Assembly: GCA_900045905.1 (NCBI GenBank)
Contig: FCNS01000004.1
Coordinates: 1 to 64,000, forward strand
Length of the DNA stretch: 64,000 nt
Reading direction: 5' to 3'
DNA from: Clostridiales bacterium CHKCI001
GTDB taxonomy: Bacteria; Bacillota; Clostridia; Lachnospirales; Lachnospiraceae
Position numbers and translations under genes: made by a program. A model generated the notes under the pieces. The model saw only the letters and a program-made list of their open reading frames with translations. It was not told the origin of the DNA and made no database searches. Below are positions 8,656 through 17,304 of this stretch, piece by piece. Every line of letters begins with the position of its first letter. Position 1 is the stretch's first letter.

Positions 8656-9399
8656 TTAATTTTCCGCTGGCAACGTCTTAGGTAGCGTAATCGTCATTGT
8701 CGTTCCCTTTCCAACCGCAGAATATACAGTAATATGCCCTCCATGTGCATCAATAATTCGCCTTACTACTGGAAGACCTAATCCTGTTCCTCCTGGCTTA
8801 TATGTAACAAATGGTTCAAAAATATGTACTAATTTTTCTGTCTCAATTCCACATCCATCATCCTCTACTGAAATTCGAATTGTCTTTTCATCTGTTGTCA
8901 ATGTTACATTTACTGTCCCTTTCTCATCTATAGCTTCAAGTGCATTTTTTATTAAATTTAAAAATGCTTCATACAATTTTGTCTTATCTGCATAGATTGT
9001 AGGAATATCACTTTGACACCGAAATGTTAATATTTTCTCTGTATTTTCTGTTAATGGAAGACATGCCTGATAGGTATCTCTTAATAGTTTATATAAATCT
9101 ACTCTCTCACAATCCAATCTTATACTATTATTATAATCATTCATTCGATTTACAAATGAAAGCATATAATTGCAGTCTTTTTTCACTTCTCTCCAATATT
9201 TGTACATCATAATTTCTGGATGTGATGTCTCTAAAAATTGCAGTGAACTATTCATCAATGTTAATACATTTCTTAATTCATGTGAGATATGAGATAAAAA
9301 CATGGTTTGATTTTCTTCCATTTCACTAATAATATCTGCTGCTTTTGGATTTTCTTGCTTTAGTTCCTGTACTCTTAATGATAAATCATCTGGCCACAT
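8656..9399 (-). CDS. soluble orphan sensor histidine kinase
   Basis: A 247-residue kinase with a DHp helix carrying the phospho-acceptor His (SHISHELRNVLTLMN, about residues 36-50) and a full HATPase_c domain with N-box NLIKNALEA, G1 DDGCGI and G2 GTGLGL. There is no transmembrane segment and no recognisable sensor domain, only about 35 residues before the His. No response regulator lies nearby, so the partner and signal are unknown. The start has GGGGAGG at good spacing. A structured repeat lies upstream. Confidence 0.88.
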   Translation of the reverse strand: MWPDDLSLRVQELKQENPKAADIISEMEENQTMFLSHISHELRNVLTLMNSSLQFLETSHPEIMMYKYWREVKKDCNYMLSFVNRMNDYNNSIRLDCERVDLYKLLRDTYQACLPLTENTEKILTFRCQSDIPTIYADKTKLYEAFLNLIKNALEAIDEKGTVNVTLTTDEKTIRISVEDDGCGIETEKLVHIFEPFVTYKPGGTGLGLPVVRRIIDAHGGHITVYSAVGKGTTMTITLPKTLPAEN

Positions 9400-9460
9400 A
9401 GTATTCCTCCCCAGTTCTTTCTATCTTTTTGCCAAATTCCTATTCTACTTGTAAAGTGAA

Positions 9461-9611
9461 CACTCGGAATCCGCTTCGCTAATTCCTCATGAACGCAGGC
9501 TGCTTTGCAGCCTGTCAGTGTGGGCTTTCCTAATCCCCTACTGACACGGGCATCTCCTCCCCCGCTTAGCGCTTCACGCACTTGAATCGGGAGACTGCCC
9601 GTTCTGCGTTC
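9461..9611. repeat. dispersed structured repeat, cloverleaf copy A
   Basis: The shared segment (CGGAATCCGCTTCGCTA...CTCAT, 9464-9490) is followed by a fold closed by GAACGCAG (9491-9498) and CTGCGTTC (9604-9611). Inside are three arms: CAGGCTGC/GCAGCCTG (9496-9514), TGTCAGT/ACTGACA (9513-9546) and CGGGCA/TGCCCG (9547-9601). It is nearly identical to the copy at 41161-41311 and has the same plan as the copy at 46108-46263. Confidence 0.7.
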
Positions 9612-9854
9612 AATTTAGAATAGGGTTGATTGAATCATCACTAGTTTAGCATAAAGAGAAAATCTTAGAAAAGAAAGATACTGCGACAGCATCTCTATTA
9701 TTTTTCAAAAATATTGTCAGAAATTATACATTTTCTTTCTCTCAAAAAGGATTATTTTTGCTTTATAATTAATGGAACTTTTTACTCAATTATGATATAA
9801 TTAAATTCGTAATTTTAAATAGAACGAAAATATTTCTAATCAGGAGGTACTTAA
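9612..9854. other. intergenic region upstream of HIT gene
   Basis: AT-rich sequence that probably holds the HIT gene promoter (TATAAT-like boxes near 9765 and 9797). I see no ORF or RNA gene. Confidence 0.35.
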
Positions 9855-10268
9855 ATGGAAAATTGTATTTTTTGTAAAATAGCATCAGGAGAGATTCCTT
9901 CTCAAACAGTTTATGAAGACGATCAGTTTCGTGCAATTTTAGATCTTAGTCCTGCATCCAAAGGACATACTTTAATTCTGCCAAAGAAGCATTTCAAAGA
10001 TGTCACAGAACTAGAAAAAGATTATGCAGCTGCAATTCTTCCTCTCGCAGCTAAGATCGGACAAGCTATGAAAAAAGAACTTGGATGTGCAGGCTTCAAC
10101 CTTGTCCAAAACAATGGAGAAGCGGCAGGACAAACAGTAATGCATTATCATATGCATATCATTCCAAGATATACCAATGGTCCTAAGATGGTTGACTGGA
10201 AACCAAATGAATCTAATCCAGAAGAACAGCAAGAGCTTGCTGAATGCTTATCCAAAGCACTACAATAA
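9855..10268 (+). CDS. HIT family nucleotide hydrolase/transferase
   Basis: A 137-residue cytosolic histidine-triad protein with the catalytic triad motif HYHMHII near residue 99, the N-terminal metal-type CIFCKIASGEIPS, and GHTLILPKKH. Members of the bacterial Hint/HIT group hydrolyse purine nucleotide phosphoramidates; the physiological substrate is usually unknown. ATG is preceded by CAGGAGG. It is monocistronic. Confidence 0.94.
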   Translation: MENCIFCKIASGEIPSQTVYEDDQFRAILDLSPASKGHTLILPKKHFKDVTELEKDYAAAILPLAAKIGQAMKKELGCAGFNLVQNNGEAAGQTVMHYHMHIIPRYTNGPKMVDWKPNESNPEEQQELAECLSKALQ

Positions 10269-10279
10269 CTTATCTAACA

Positions 10280-10315
10280 GTCAACTACCCATCCTTTCGG
10301 CATTGGGTGGTTGAC
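10280..10315. terminator. hairpin after HIT gene
   Basis: GTCAACTACCCA pairs with TGGGTGGTTGAC across an 11-nt loop, between the convergent HIT and DUF6382 genes. The stem is strong but no clear T-run follows on either strand, so intrinsic termination is only probable. Confidence 0.5.
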
Positions 10316-10342
10316 AACAGAAAAAGCAGAGAGATGGTAAAT

Positions 10343-11347
10343 TTATTCTTCCTCATCAAAATACCATCTTTTTATAATAATAAAGTTTGCTCCTAACATA
10401 AAAAGTAAAACTCCCATACAAATCCAAGGATATTTTGCCCATACTTTCTGAATAGGAACTATTTTTCCGCTGAATATTACAATAATCACTAATAAGGTAA
10501 AAAACGGTACTGCCATCCATATTTTTTCTGCTGTAATAACTTTTTTATTTAGAATTAGCGATTTATATTTTCCTTCTTTTTCATATTTCTTTTCAGTTTT
10601 TTCCTTATTTTCAGATACCTCTAGTTGTTCTGGGACTTTCCAATTTATACTTCCATCCGAGATTGTTTTTTTCAATGGAATATAGGGATCTTCTTTTTTA
10701 TCTTTTAAGTTTTCATCCTGTTCTTCCCCTTCTGATCTTTCATTAAAATTTTCTTCTGCCTTATGAAAAGAATTTTCTTCTCTTTTATAACACTTCCATT
10801 CTTCTGGTTCTCTCTGGTTCATTATCATTTGTATTCTTTTCAGAGAAATTGTCTCATTTAAACTTTCCTGAAATAACCCATATGCTAAGAAAACTGCTTC
10901 TGGATCTTTATGATCAATTTTTTTAAGAATCAGTTGCAGCAAAGATTGAAACCCATCTCTATTTTTTTCATTACCAGGAGGATAGTAACAAAAATACACA
11001 TCCCATGTCCCTACTTCAATATAAATATACTCTCTATCCAACATTAAACACTGTTCAGATAGAAGATAACATTCCAATTGACCTATTGTGTCAGAAAATG
11101 ATTGTATTAATTTCTTTACTTGATCATATTTCAGTTTATTTTCTTCTAGCCATTTTCCAAGCTGTTGTTTTCCTGATATCTCATAGTGGTACTGTAATTG
11201 GCTATCTACTTGCTTTACTCGAACTGACAGCAAACCTGGTATCTCATTTCTTTCCAGCATCTGAACTTGATAATCTATTTCTTGCTGCTGTTCTTCTGAC
11301 AATATCATATAGCTTTCACTCATATCTTCCACATAGATGGTATTCAT
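10343..11347 (-). CDS. DUF6382-type protein at the end of the tad operon
   Basis: A 334-residue protein. The N-terminal ~170 residues form the DUF6382-like soluble domain common in clostridial tad operons. A charged linker follows, then two transmembrane segments (MAVPFFTLLVIIVIFSG and WICMGVLLFMLGANF). Many relatives end in a forkhead-associated domain; this one ends after the second membrane helix. Its start lies 3 bp after the TadE-like stop, so it belongs to the operon. The role in pilus assembly is unknown. Confidence 0.7.
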   Translation of the reverse strand: MNTIYVEDMSESYMILSEEQQQEIDYQVQMLERNEIPGLLSVRVKQVDSQLQYHYEISGKQQLGKWLEENKLKYDQVKKLIQSFSDTIGQLECYLLSEQCLMLDREYIYIEVGTWDVYFCYYPPGNEKNRDGFQSLLQLILKKIDHKDPEAVFLAYGLFQESLNETISLKRIQMIMNQREPEEWKCYKREENSFHKAEENFNERSEGEEQDENLKDKKEDPYIPLKKTISDGSINWKVPEQLEVSENKEKTEKKYEKEGKYKSLILNKKVITAEKIWMAVPFFTLLVIIVIFSGKIVPIQKVWAKYPWICMGVLLFMLGANFIIIKRWYFDEEE

Positions 11348-11349
11348 TT

Positions 11350-11850
11350 TTACCTCCTAAATGCTGCACTTCTACAAATGCGAATCAGTTCCTCAGATTC
11401 TTTATCTTCAAATTTCATTTGATTCGAGACATTCAAGCTTCTCACATTTAAAATGGTTTGAATCCATTTACCTGGAAAATAAACTTTCAGCTGATATTGC
11501 ACTTGTATCTCTTCTCTCTTTATACTTACTTCAACTTGATCTAGATCAGATATTAATAAATTTCTTCCTAATTGTTCTTTTATTTGTTCTGTCAACTCAT
11601 TTCCTTGATTATGATAAAACAATCTCCATAATATACTTCTGTTTGACCATTCTTCCCAATTAATCTCTCCATCTACTCGATCAGAACATTCGATTATCTG
11701 TCGATTTTCTTTCTTGGTAATTCCTGTTATAACAATTTCCGCCATATAATAATCATATAGATAAAATCCCATATAAATAATTCCCAACATAACACAAATA
11801 ATAAAACACATAATTAATGAAGCTTCTACTGTATAACTGCCATCATTCAT
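11350..11850 (-). CDS. TadE-like pseudopilin
   Basis: A 166-residue protein with the N-terminal pattern GSYTVEASLIMCFIICVMLGI: a short leader, a Glu five residues after the likely processing site, and a hydrophobic helix. That is the hallmark of TadE/TadG minor pilins processed by prepilin peptidase. The rest is an extracytoplasmic domain with no other motif. It lies between a prepilin peptidase gene and the DUF6382 gene. Confidence 0.7.
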   Translation of the reverse strand: MNDGSYTVEASLIMCFIICVMLGIIYMGFYLYDYYMAEIVITGITKKENRQIIECSDRVDGEINWEEWSNRSILWRLFYHNQGNELTEQIKEQLGRNLLISDLDQVEVSIKREEIQVQYQLKVYFPGKWIQTILNVRSLNVSNQMKFEDKESEELIRICRSAAFRR

Positions 11851-11901
11851 CTTTTTTCCTTTCCATATAAATTAATCTATAACGTTACTTACTTTTATCA
11901 A

Positions 11902-12333
11902 CTATTTCCAATTAGAATAGAAATAAAATCCTTCTAATACTGTATATGCAGCTGTCACAAATGGAATAAATGGAATCTTATAGTTTCTTTGTTTTCTTCT
12001 AATTATCATAAGATAAGCAGAAACCAAACTGGAAAGTACAAGTGAAAAAAATAGCAATGAAAGTGTATCCCAAAACCCAATCCATAGCCCCAATATTAAG
12101 AATATTATTCCATCCCCATATCCAATACTCTGACTGGAAATTCTAGCAATTGCTAACAATACCACTCCAATCGTCATAGAAACTACAATGCCTCCAATGC
12201 TTTGTTTTTTTTCTGCAACCTGATAGATTACTGCACCTATACCACAGATAGCAGTCCACCAAATTGGAATTTTTCTTGACTTTAAATCTGTAATTGCACA
12301 TGGTATTAGAAATATTAGTATAATTCCATTCAC
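11902..12333 (-). CDS. A24 family prepilin peptidase (second copy)
   Basis: A 143-residue polytopic membrane aspartyl protease. Both catalytic Asp motifs are present: ITDLKSRKIP near residue 16 and GYGDG near residue 75. It should cleave the leader of Flp-type and TadE-type prepilins. GTG start at 12333 after GAAGGA. The locus carries another A24 enzyme at its 5' end (19648-20142), so there may be a division of labour between major pilin and TadE-like proteins (inference). Confidence 0.85.
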   Translation of the reverse strand: MNGIILIFLIPCAITDLKSRKIPIWWTAICGIGAVIYQVAEKKQSIGGIVVSMTIGVVLLAIARISSQSIGYGDGIIFLILGLWIGFWDTLSLLFFSLVLSSLVSAYLMIIRRKQRNYKIPFIPFVTAAYTVLEGFYFYSNWK

Positions 12334-12365
12334 ATTCGATTCCTTCCCCCTATACTTGTCTATTT

Positions 12366-13304
12366 TTATTCTTGCTTACATTTACTGCATTGAGGCAATC
12401 CATCTGCCTGTGACAATAAAATAGAATGGATTCCTCTTGTAAGACCTGGACATGTAGCACGATAATGATATCGATCTCCATATTTTGTAATATATACAAA
12501 TTCCCCTATACTTCCCTTTGAACAAAATTCACATAGATAATATTTTCCTCCTGATTCATTTCTTTTCGATTTCAGATCAGCATAATATACTGTTTCAATA
12601 TTTCTTTTTAGATAGCTGCATTCCAAATTTGTATGGTATACCGTTCCATTAGCAGTCACATATACGATTGTTTCTGCTTCTTCAGAAACTTCTTCTGTTC
12701 CTATCCACAATCTCCGCCTGCATCTCTGTGTAATCCACAATTGATTTGTATTTAAAATGGGAGAAAATGGAGAAATACTATAACTCAATACTAAATCTAC
12801 AAATTCTTCCTCCGATGAAATTGTAGACCCAATTAAGAAAATCCCCTCACTTCCATTCTTAATACAGGAATGATCTAAATAATCTTTTCCAGCTAGTTGA
12901 ACAATTTCATTCTTAACTGATACAAATGTTATTCCATCTATGATCCATTCTGCAATTACCTGATTTAATCCCTCTATCTCTTCTTTTATAAGTTTTTCAG
13001 CATAACTGTATGATGCTATTTTTTCTGCAGTTGTCTCTAATGCATTTTGCAGTCTTGTCTGAATATGTATCACCTGTCCCAATGAAATAATGCATATCAT
13101 TACAAAAATAAATATTGGCAATACAATAGCAGCTTCTACTGTTAAAGTCCCAGAGATGAGTAAGGATATTCTCTCCTCGTTCCTTAAAAATTTTATTTTA
13201 AGATTTGCACTGGTACTTGGAGAGTAGTATTTTTTTTGCTGATATTGCCGAATTATAATTATTGCCTTCGATTTGAAATAAGATAGAAAACGAGAAGAGA
13301 ACAT
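12366..13304 (-). CDS. TadE-like protein with C-terminal Cys-rich domain
   Basis: A 312-residue protein. An N-terminal basic extension precedes a prepilin-like motif and hydrophobic helix (SGTLTVEAAIVLPIFIFV, about residues 51-68), as in TadE. The C-terminal half has two similar units, each with the start pattern VY-T--G-xYH and paired Cys (CSYLKR...CEFC and CPGLTR...CSKC), suggesting two metal-binding or disulfide-linked modules. ATG is preceded by AAGGAGGTGAG. Confidence 0.7.
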   Translation of the reverse strand: MFSSRFLSYFKSKAIIIIRQYQQKKYYSPSTSANLKIKFLRNEERISLLISGTLTVEAAIVLPIFIFVMICIISLGQVIHIQTRLQNALETTAEKIASYSYAEKLIKEEIEGLNQVIAEWIIDGITFVSVKNEIVQLAGKDYLDHSCIKNGSEGIFLIGSTISSEEEFVDLVLSYSISPFSPILNTNQLWITQRCRRRLWIGTEEVSEEAETIVYVTANGTVYHTNLECSYLKRNIETVYYADLKSKRNESGGKYYLCEFCSKGSIGEFVYITKYGDRYHYRATCPGLTRGIHSILLSQADGLPQCSKCKQE

Positions 13305-13318
13305 CCTTACTCACCTCC

Positions 13319-14881
13319 TTAATAACTTCTGCCAAGAGCAGTAATAACTCGATATTGCTGTCCTTTTCGATTCATTGTATTTCTTACAACTGGTATCATT
13401 AGAAATAATTGATTTGCTGTAGCCTCTACACAAATTTGAGCGGCATAGACATAATTTTTCATTTCAAAATTGGGAGAAATTTGTTTCATATTTTGTTGTA
13501 TTACATCCATAGTACGATAATATTTTTCTGTCTTATTCATCATTAAAAGTAGAATTCTAATATAATCTTCGTACAAGATTCCATCTTCATCTTCGATTTC
13601 ATTTTGTTTTGCTCCATTAAAAAAATCCTTCAAGCCCTCAATCCCTAACTGCCATGATGCTTCTGTTTTGACTAACGCAACTTTCTTTCCATTTAATAGC
13701 CGTCTTACGTCCAACAATGACTCCGCATACGCCCAAACACCTACAATTACAAGCTGAGCTGCCGTTATAAGTGCTGGGATCATTGTCCATCCTACAATTG
13801 TTGTTGCTAATGCAAGTGCCGATTCCATTTTTTGCGCCGATGCGAGAATATGTGCCGCATTTAGTCCTTCTCTTATCCATAATAATCGATTTACACAAGT
13901 TTTTAAATTGTCATCATCTGATTCTTTTCCAAATAATATGTATTCTGTCTCATATTGAAGTCCTGATTTTTCCTTATTAGAAGTAAAATTTGAACAATAC
14001 TCCAACACATATTCTCCATATAAAACCATTCTGGCAGCTTCTTCAGCTAAATTCTTATTTTCCCACTCTATTTGCGTTACTGATGTCATAGATGGAAGCA
14101 CTTCTTTTTGTATTTTTATCCCTGATATAGAAGTTCCTGACGGAATGATCAATTTCCAAAATCCATTTTCTTTTACTTCTTCTGCTTGATGGATAATACT
14201 TTTCTCAATCGATTCTTTATATCGTTCTGAATCAAATTGATGTTCCGGTTCTGCTGCTTCCCCTGCCACATTGTCAGACGCTTCCTTTATAATATTATGT
14301 TCCAATGGACTCAACGCAGTTTCATCTACAATCAACTCATTTCCCCAATTCGTTTCATTTAACTTTTTTTCCGCATTTTGAATCTGTTCTTGTTCACTTT
14401 CCCCTTTTTCCACGATTTCTTTCCATCCAAACAATTTATCTGTAATAGCTCCAACTTCCTTATACTTCATATAATCTACTACTTCCTGTTCCAATATGGT
14501 TCCTCCAAAGTCTGTTGCTCTTACTGTATTCAATATTCGAATTTCTTCTAGATTCATTGGATACATAGTAATACCTGATAGAGAAATATCTAACCTTGGG
14601 ATAAGTTCATATTGGATCCATTCTTGAAGTTCATTTCTTAAATATAGATCCGAGTATTCTGTATTTCCTCCACTTCCATTCAAAAATAATAATCCATATT
14701 TTTCCATAAGCTGACGATCATATGAAGCAAACAAGGAATCCAATGCAGAATCCGCTGCCATATCCAAATGAGTGCTTAATCCATTCACTCTAACATTTTC
14801 AATTGTAGTGCAAATTAATGTTATCATAATTGTCAAACTTAGACTTAAAAATACAGTAATACTTCCATTTTCACGTTCCAT
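13319..14881 (-). CDS. DUF5702-type, TadG-like protein
   Basis: A 520-residue protein with an N-terminal pilin-like helix (ENGSITVFLSLSLTIMITLI) followed by a large extracytoplasmic domain (DAALDSLFASYDRQLMEKYGLLF-type opening; here DSALDSLFASYD) that matches the DUF5702 family of clostridial tad loci. A second hydrophobic stretch occurs around residues 355-385. It probably acts as a minor pilus or surface component. Its ATG overlaps the Flp pilin stop (TAATG), implying translational coupling. Confidence 0.75.
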   Translation of the reverse strand: MERENGSITVFLSLSLTIMITLICTTIENVRVNGLSTHLDMAADSALDSLFASYDRQLMEKYGLLFLNGSGGNTEYSDLYLRNELQEWIQYELIPRLDISLSGITMYPMNLEEIRILNTVRATDFGGTILEQEVVDYMKYKEVGAITDKLFGWKEIVEKGESEQEQIQNAEKKLNETNWGNELIVDETALSPLEHNIIKEASDNVAGEAAEPEHQFDSERYKESIEKSIIHQAEEVKENGFWKLIIPSGTSISGIKIQKEVLPSMTSVTQIEWENKNLAEEAARMVLYGEYVLEYCSNFTSNKEKSGLQYETEYILFGKESDDDNLKTCVNRLLWIREGLNAAHILASAQKMESALALATTIVGWTMIPALITAAQLVIVGVWAYAESLLDVRRLLNGKKVALVKTEASWQLGIEGLKDFFNGAKQNEIEDEDGILYEDYIRILLLMMNKTEKYYRTMDVIQQNMKQISPNFEMKNYVYAAQICVEATANQLFLMIPVVRNTMNRKGQQYRVITALGRSY

Positions 14882-15066
14882 TAATATCCATCCATTACAG
14901 AATTTGAATTTTTTTGAATATTCTTAAAAATATCATCTACTAACTGCTTAATCTGTTCTTTAAAGATTAAAACAAGTGCAATTAACACAACTAATATTAA
15001 AATGATCTCTACAACTCCAATCCCAGATTCATCTTTTATTAAAGCTGCCCAAAATTCTTTTCCCAT
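14881..15066 (-). CDS. Flp1-family type IVb pilin
   Basis: A 61-residue major pilin candidate. A short leader (MGKEFWAALIKDESGIG) is followed by VVEIILILVVLIALVLIF, with the conserved Glu at position +5 or so of the mature hydrophobic helix, and a short polar tail. This matches the Flp1-like family. Prepilin peptidases lie at both ends of the operon. AGGAGG precedes the ATG, and a small hairpin-like motif ending in TGCCACAG lies just before it. Confidence 0.85.
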   Translation of the reverse strand: MGKEFWAALIKDESGIGVVEIILILVVLIALVLIFKEQIKQLVDDIFKNIQKNSNSVMDGY

Positions 15067-15132
15067 ATTTACCTCCTAACTCCCCATTTACTGTGGCATA
15101 AATACTTACTTCTTAAACCAAAAACTCATTTA

Positions 15133-16554
15133 CTAAAAATAAAATGACATAAACGCAGGTACAATTAGCACAACAATTACAATTCCGAGCATTAAAAACA
15201 TTGGGAGTAATAACCTTGTCCCTGCTTCTTCTCCTAACCGAAGTGCCATATTTTTTCTTTCTTCTAATGCATACACCATCTCCTCTTCTAATTTTTGATT
15301 TAAACCAGAAATTCCTTGTTTTAAATTTTGTTCCAATAAATTTCCAAGTTTCAAATAACAGTGTAGCCCACACCGTCTTCCAAATTCACCATACGCACGG
15401 CTTTCTGGATATCCACTCTCAATATTATTTTTTGTAATAATCATTTCTTCATAAGCATATCTCATTTCCTTTTTTCGTTTTTCATAATCTGTAATGATTT
15501 TTTTCCACGCCATTCTGGGAGCCATTCCTGCTCCAATCAACAAATTTAATTTAGATACAAGAGAGGGATAATCGATTGCCATTTGATGATTTCTTTTTTT
15601 ATACTGATTATTCAAATTTTGATATCCAATTAAAAGCACAAGTATAGCTGCTACTATTGATAAGCTAAATATTTCTTTATCATTTCTATCTTTTATTATT
15701 TTATACTTCAGTGGAATTTTCTCTATTGATTCAGGTAAATTTAAATATTCCTTTTCTACCTCATCTCGATTTTTCTTTTGAATCATATCCATTAATCTAT
15801 CTAAATAAAATTCCTGATCCCTTACTTTTGGAACCACTACAACAGATAATTGATAAACAACTTCATATGTAGAATAAGTCATCCTAATTAGAAATTCAAC
15901 TGCTTCTCCATTTTCATCTATATCTTCAGTCTGAATCTGTCCTCGATCATTTATAACTTCTGGCTTATTACTTTTCCAACTAACTCGTATCCCATAACCA
16001 ATACTAGAAGGAAGTTGCAGATCTGTATTAATCTGATCCAATGAGTGATTACTTCCCAAAATAGAGTCTTTTAATTGTTCAAACTGTTGATCAAAAATAT
16101 TTTTCATTTCTTCTTCACTTGGCTGTTTTCCATCTACTGTAATATCAATGGATTCTTCTTCTCCTATACCATCTACAGTCACATGATAGATTTGCGTCTC
16201 TCCAAATTCTGGTCTCTTTAATTGTTCTTGCCATATACTATTATCCTGAAATGCAATTATTGCTGAAAGAATAGAACCTAATAATAAACAAAACCATATG
16301 CATATACTTCGTTTTACCCCATCTAATTCTAACTTATCTGATGCATTTTCCTTTATATAGATTGCATTTGCCTTCTTTTCTTCTTCTCGTTTTTGCTTTC
16401 TTAGTGACTTTGAATATCGATCATAACACCATAATCCCATTGGATAAAGAAATTGAAACCATTTTTTTGGATATTGCTTTACTCGCTCCTTTCGATAAGA
16501 TTTTTTAAAAAAAGCAAATAGAATCAATATCACTGCTACGATTCCATAAATCAT
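15133..16554 (-). CDS. tadC: TadC-like pilus platform protein
   Basis: A 473-residue inner-membrane platform protein of the tad secretion system. The N-terminus has a membrane helix and a basic stretch, then a second membrane helix near residue 95, an extracytoplasmic insert of about 170 residues, and a C-terminal type II secretion F domain (MALRLGEEAGTRLLLPMFLMLGI and a final hydrophobic helix). The extracytoplasmic insert is characteristic of clostridial versions. It starts 3 bp after the TadB stop. Confidence 0.78.
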   Translation of the reverse strand: MIYGIVAVILILFAFFKKSYRKERVKQYPKKWFQFLYPMGLWCYDRYSKSLRKQKREEEKKANAIYIKENASDKLELDGVKRSICIWFCLLLGSILSAIIAFQDNSIWQEQLKRPEFGETQIYHVTVDGIGEEESIDITVDGKQPSEEEMKNIFDQQFEQLKDSILGSNHSLDQINTDLQLPSSIGYGIRVSWKSNKPEVINDRGQIQTEDIDENGEAVEFLIRMTYSTYEVVYQLSVVVVPKVRDQEFYLDRLMDMIQKKNRDEVEKEYLNLPESIEKIPLKYKIIKDRNDKEIFSLSIVAAILVLLIGYQNLNNQYKKRNHQMAIDYPSLVSKLNLLIGAGMAPRMAWKKIITDYEKRKKEMRYAYEEMIITKNNIESGYPESRAYGEFGRRCGLHCYLKLGNLLEQNLKQGISGLNQKLEEEMVYALEERKNMALRLGEEAGTRLLLPMFLMLGIVIVVLIVPAFMSFYF

Positions 16555-16557
16555 CTA

Positions 16558-17304
16558 CTACACCTCAATTTCTATTATTTTTTTCGCTAATATATAAGCA
16601 AATATATAGATAACAAGACAAATCGTCATAACAATTCTCCCTGAAATTGTTGTGTACATAGCTGAAATCATTTCAGCAGAAGAAATATTGATATAAAAAA
16701 GAATAAAAATTGGAATAAAATTCATGATTTTCTGCTCATACTTTCGAGATGCCAACATTGTTTGGATCTGTTCTTCCACCTGAAATCTCTGATTCAAACG
16801 CTGCACTGCCCATTGAATAATAATTGATACATTTCCTCCACTTCGTTTTACAACTGAGAAAACTTCTGCAAAATTTTCGACCTCTTCTAATCCAGAACGC
16901 TCTGCAAAATCATGCCACATTTGCTCAATTGGTCGGTTTAAAGATAATTCATTGTTCATCTTTTTAAATTCTAATACCATATCTGCATCTTTTCCCCATA
17001 ACATCTCCAACTCTGTAATAATCTTTCCAACCGCATTTTCAGGAGAATAACCTGCTGATAATAAAGAAGCCATCACCAATATACCATCTTTAAACTGCAT
17101 TCTCAGCATGTCTAATCGCTTCTTTTTCAATTCTATTTTTTTATATTTTAAATAAAAAACTACAAAAACCAGAGAAAGAATACATATTGTAATACTCTTA
17201 TAAAAAATCCAACTAATTCCAATACTCAACACTGCACCTTGAATACTATAACGTAATCGTTGAAATGGATTCATCACATAAGTTTGGTAACTGATATCCT
17301 GCAT
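16558..17304 (-). CDS. tadB: TadB-like pilus platform protein
   Basis: A type II secretion F domain membrane protein of about 248 residues. Features are two N-terminal hydrophobic segments, the cytoplasmic SLLSAGYSPENAV segment typical of GspF/TadB, VVKRSGGNVSIIIQWA, and two C-terminal membrane helices. I place the start at ATG 17304 (MQDISYQTYVM) because relatives begin about there. The frame is open to 17355, and another ATG lies at 17274. All of these overlap the end of tadA, so translation is likely coupled; no clear ribosome site is visible. Confidence 0.78.
   Translation of the reverse strand: MQDISYQTYVMNPFQRLRYSIQGAVLSIGISWIFYKSITICILSLVFVVFYLKYKKIELKKKRLDMLRMQFKDGILVMASLLSAGYSPENAVGKIITELEMLWGKDADMVLEFKKMNNELSLNRPIEQMWHDFAERSGLEEVENFAEVFSVVKRSGGNVSIIIQWAVQRLNQRFQVEEQIQTMLASRKYEQKIMNFIPIFILFYINISSAEMISAMYTTISGRIVMTICLVIYIFAYILAKKIIEIEV

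Noticed and set aside
9461-9611. tRNA or tmRNA-like gene because of the cloverleaf shape
   Set aside because: Arm lengths, the absence of T-loop (GGTTCGAAT-type) sequence and the absence of a CCA end do not fit tRNA or tmRNA.
10280-10315. Strong rho-independent terminator
   Set aside because: The stem is good but there is no T-run on either strand, so I kept it only as a moderate-confidence hairpin.
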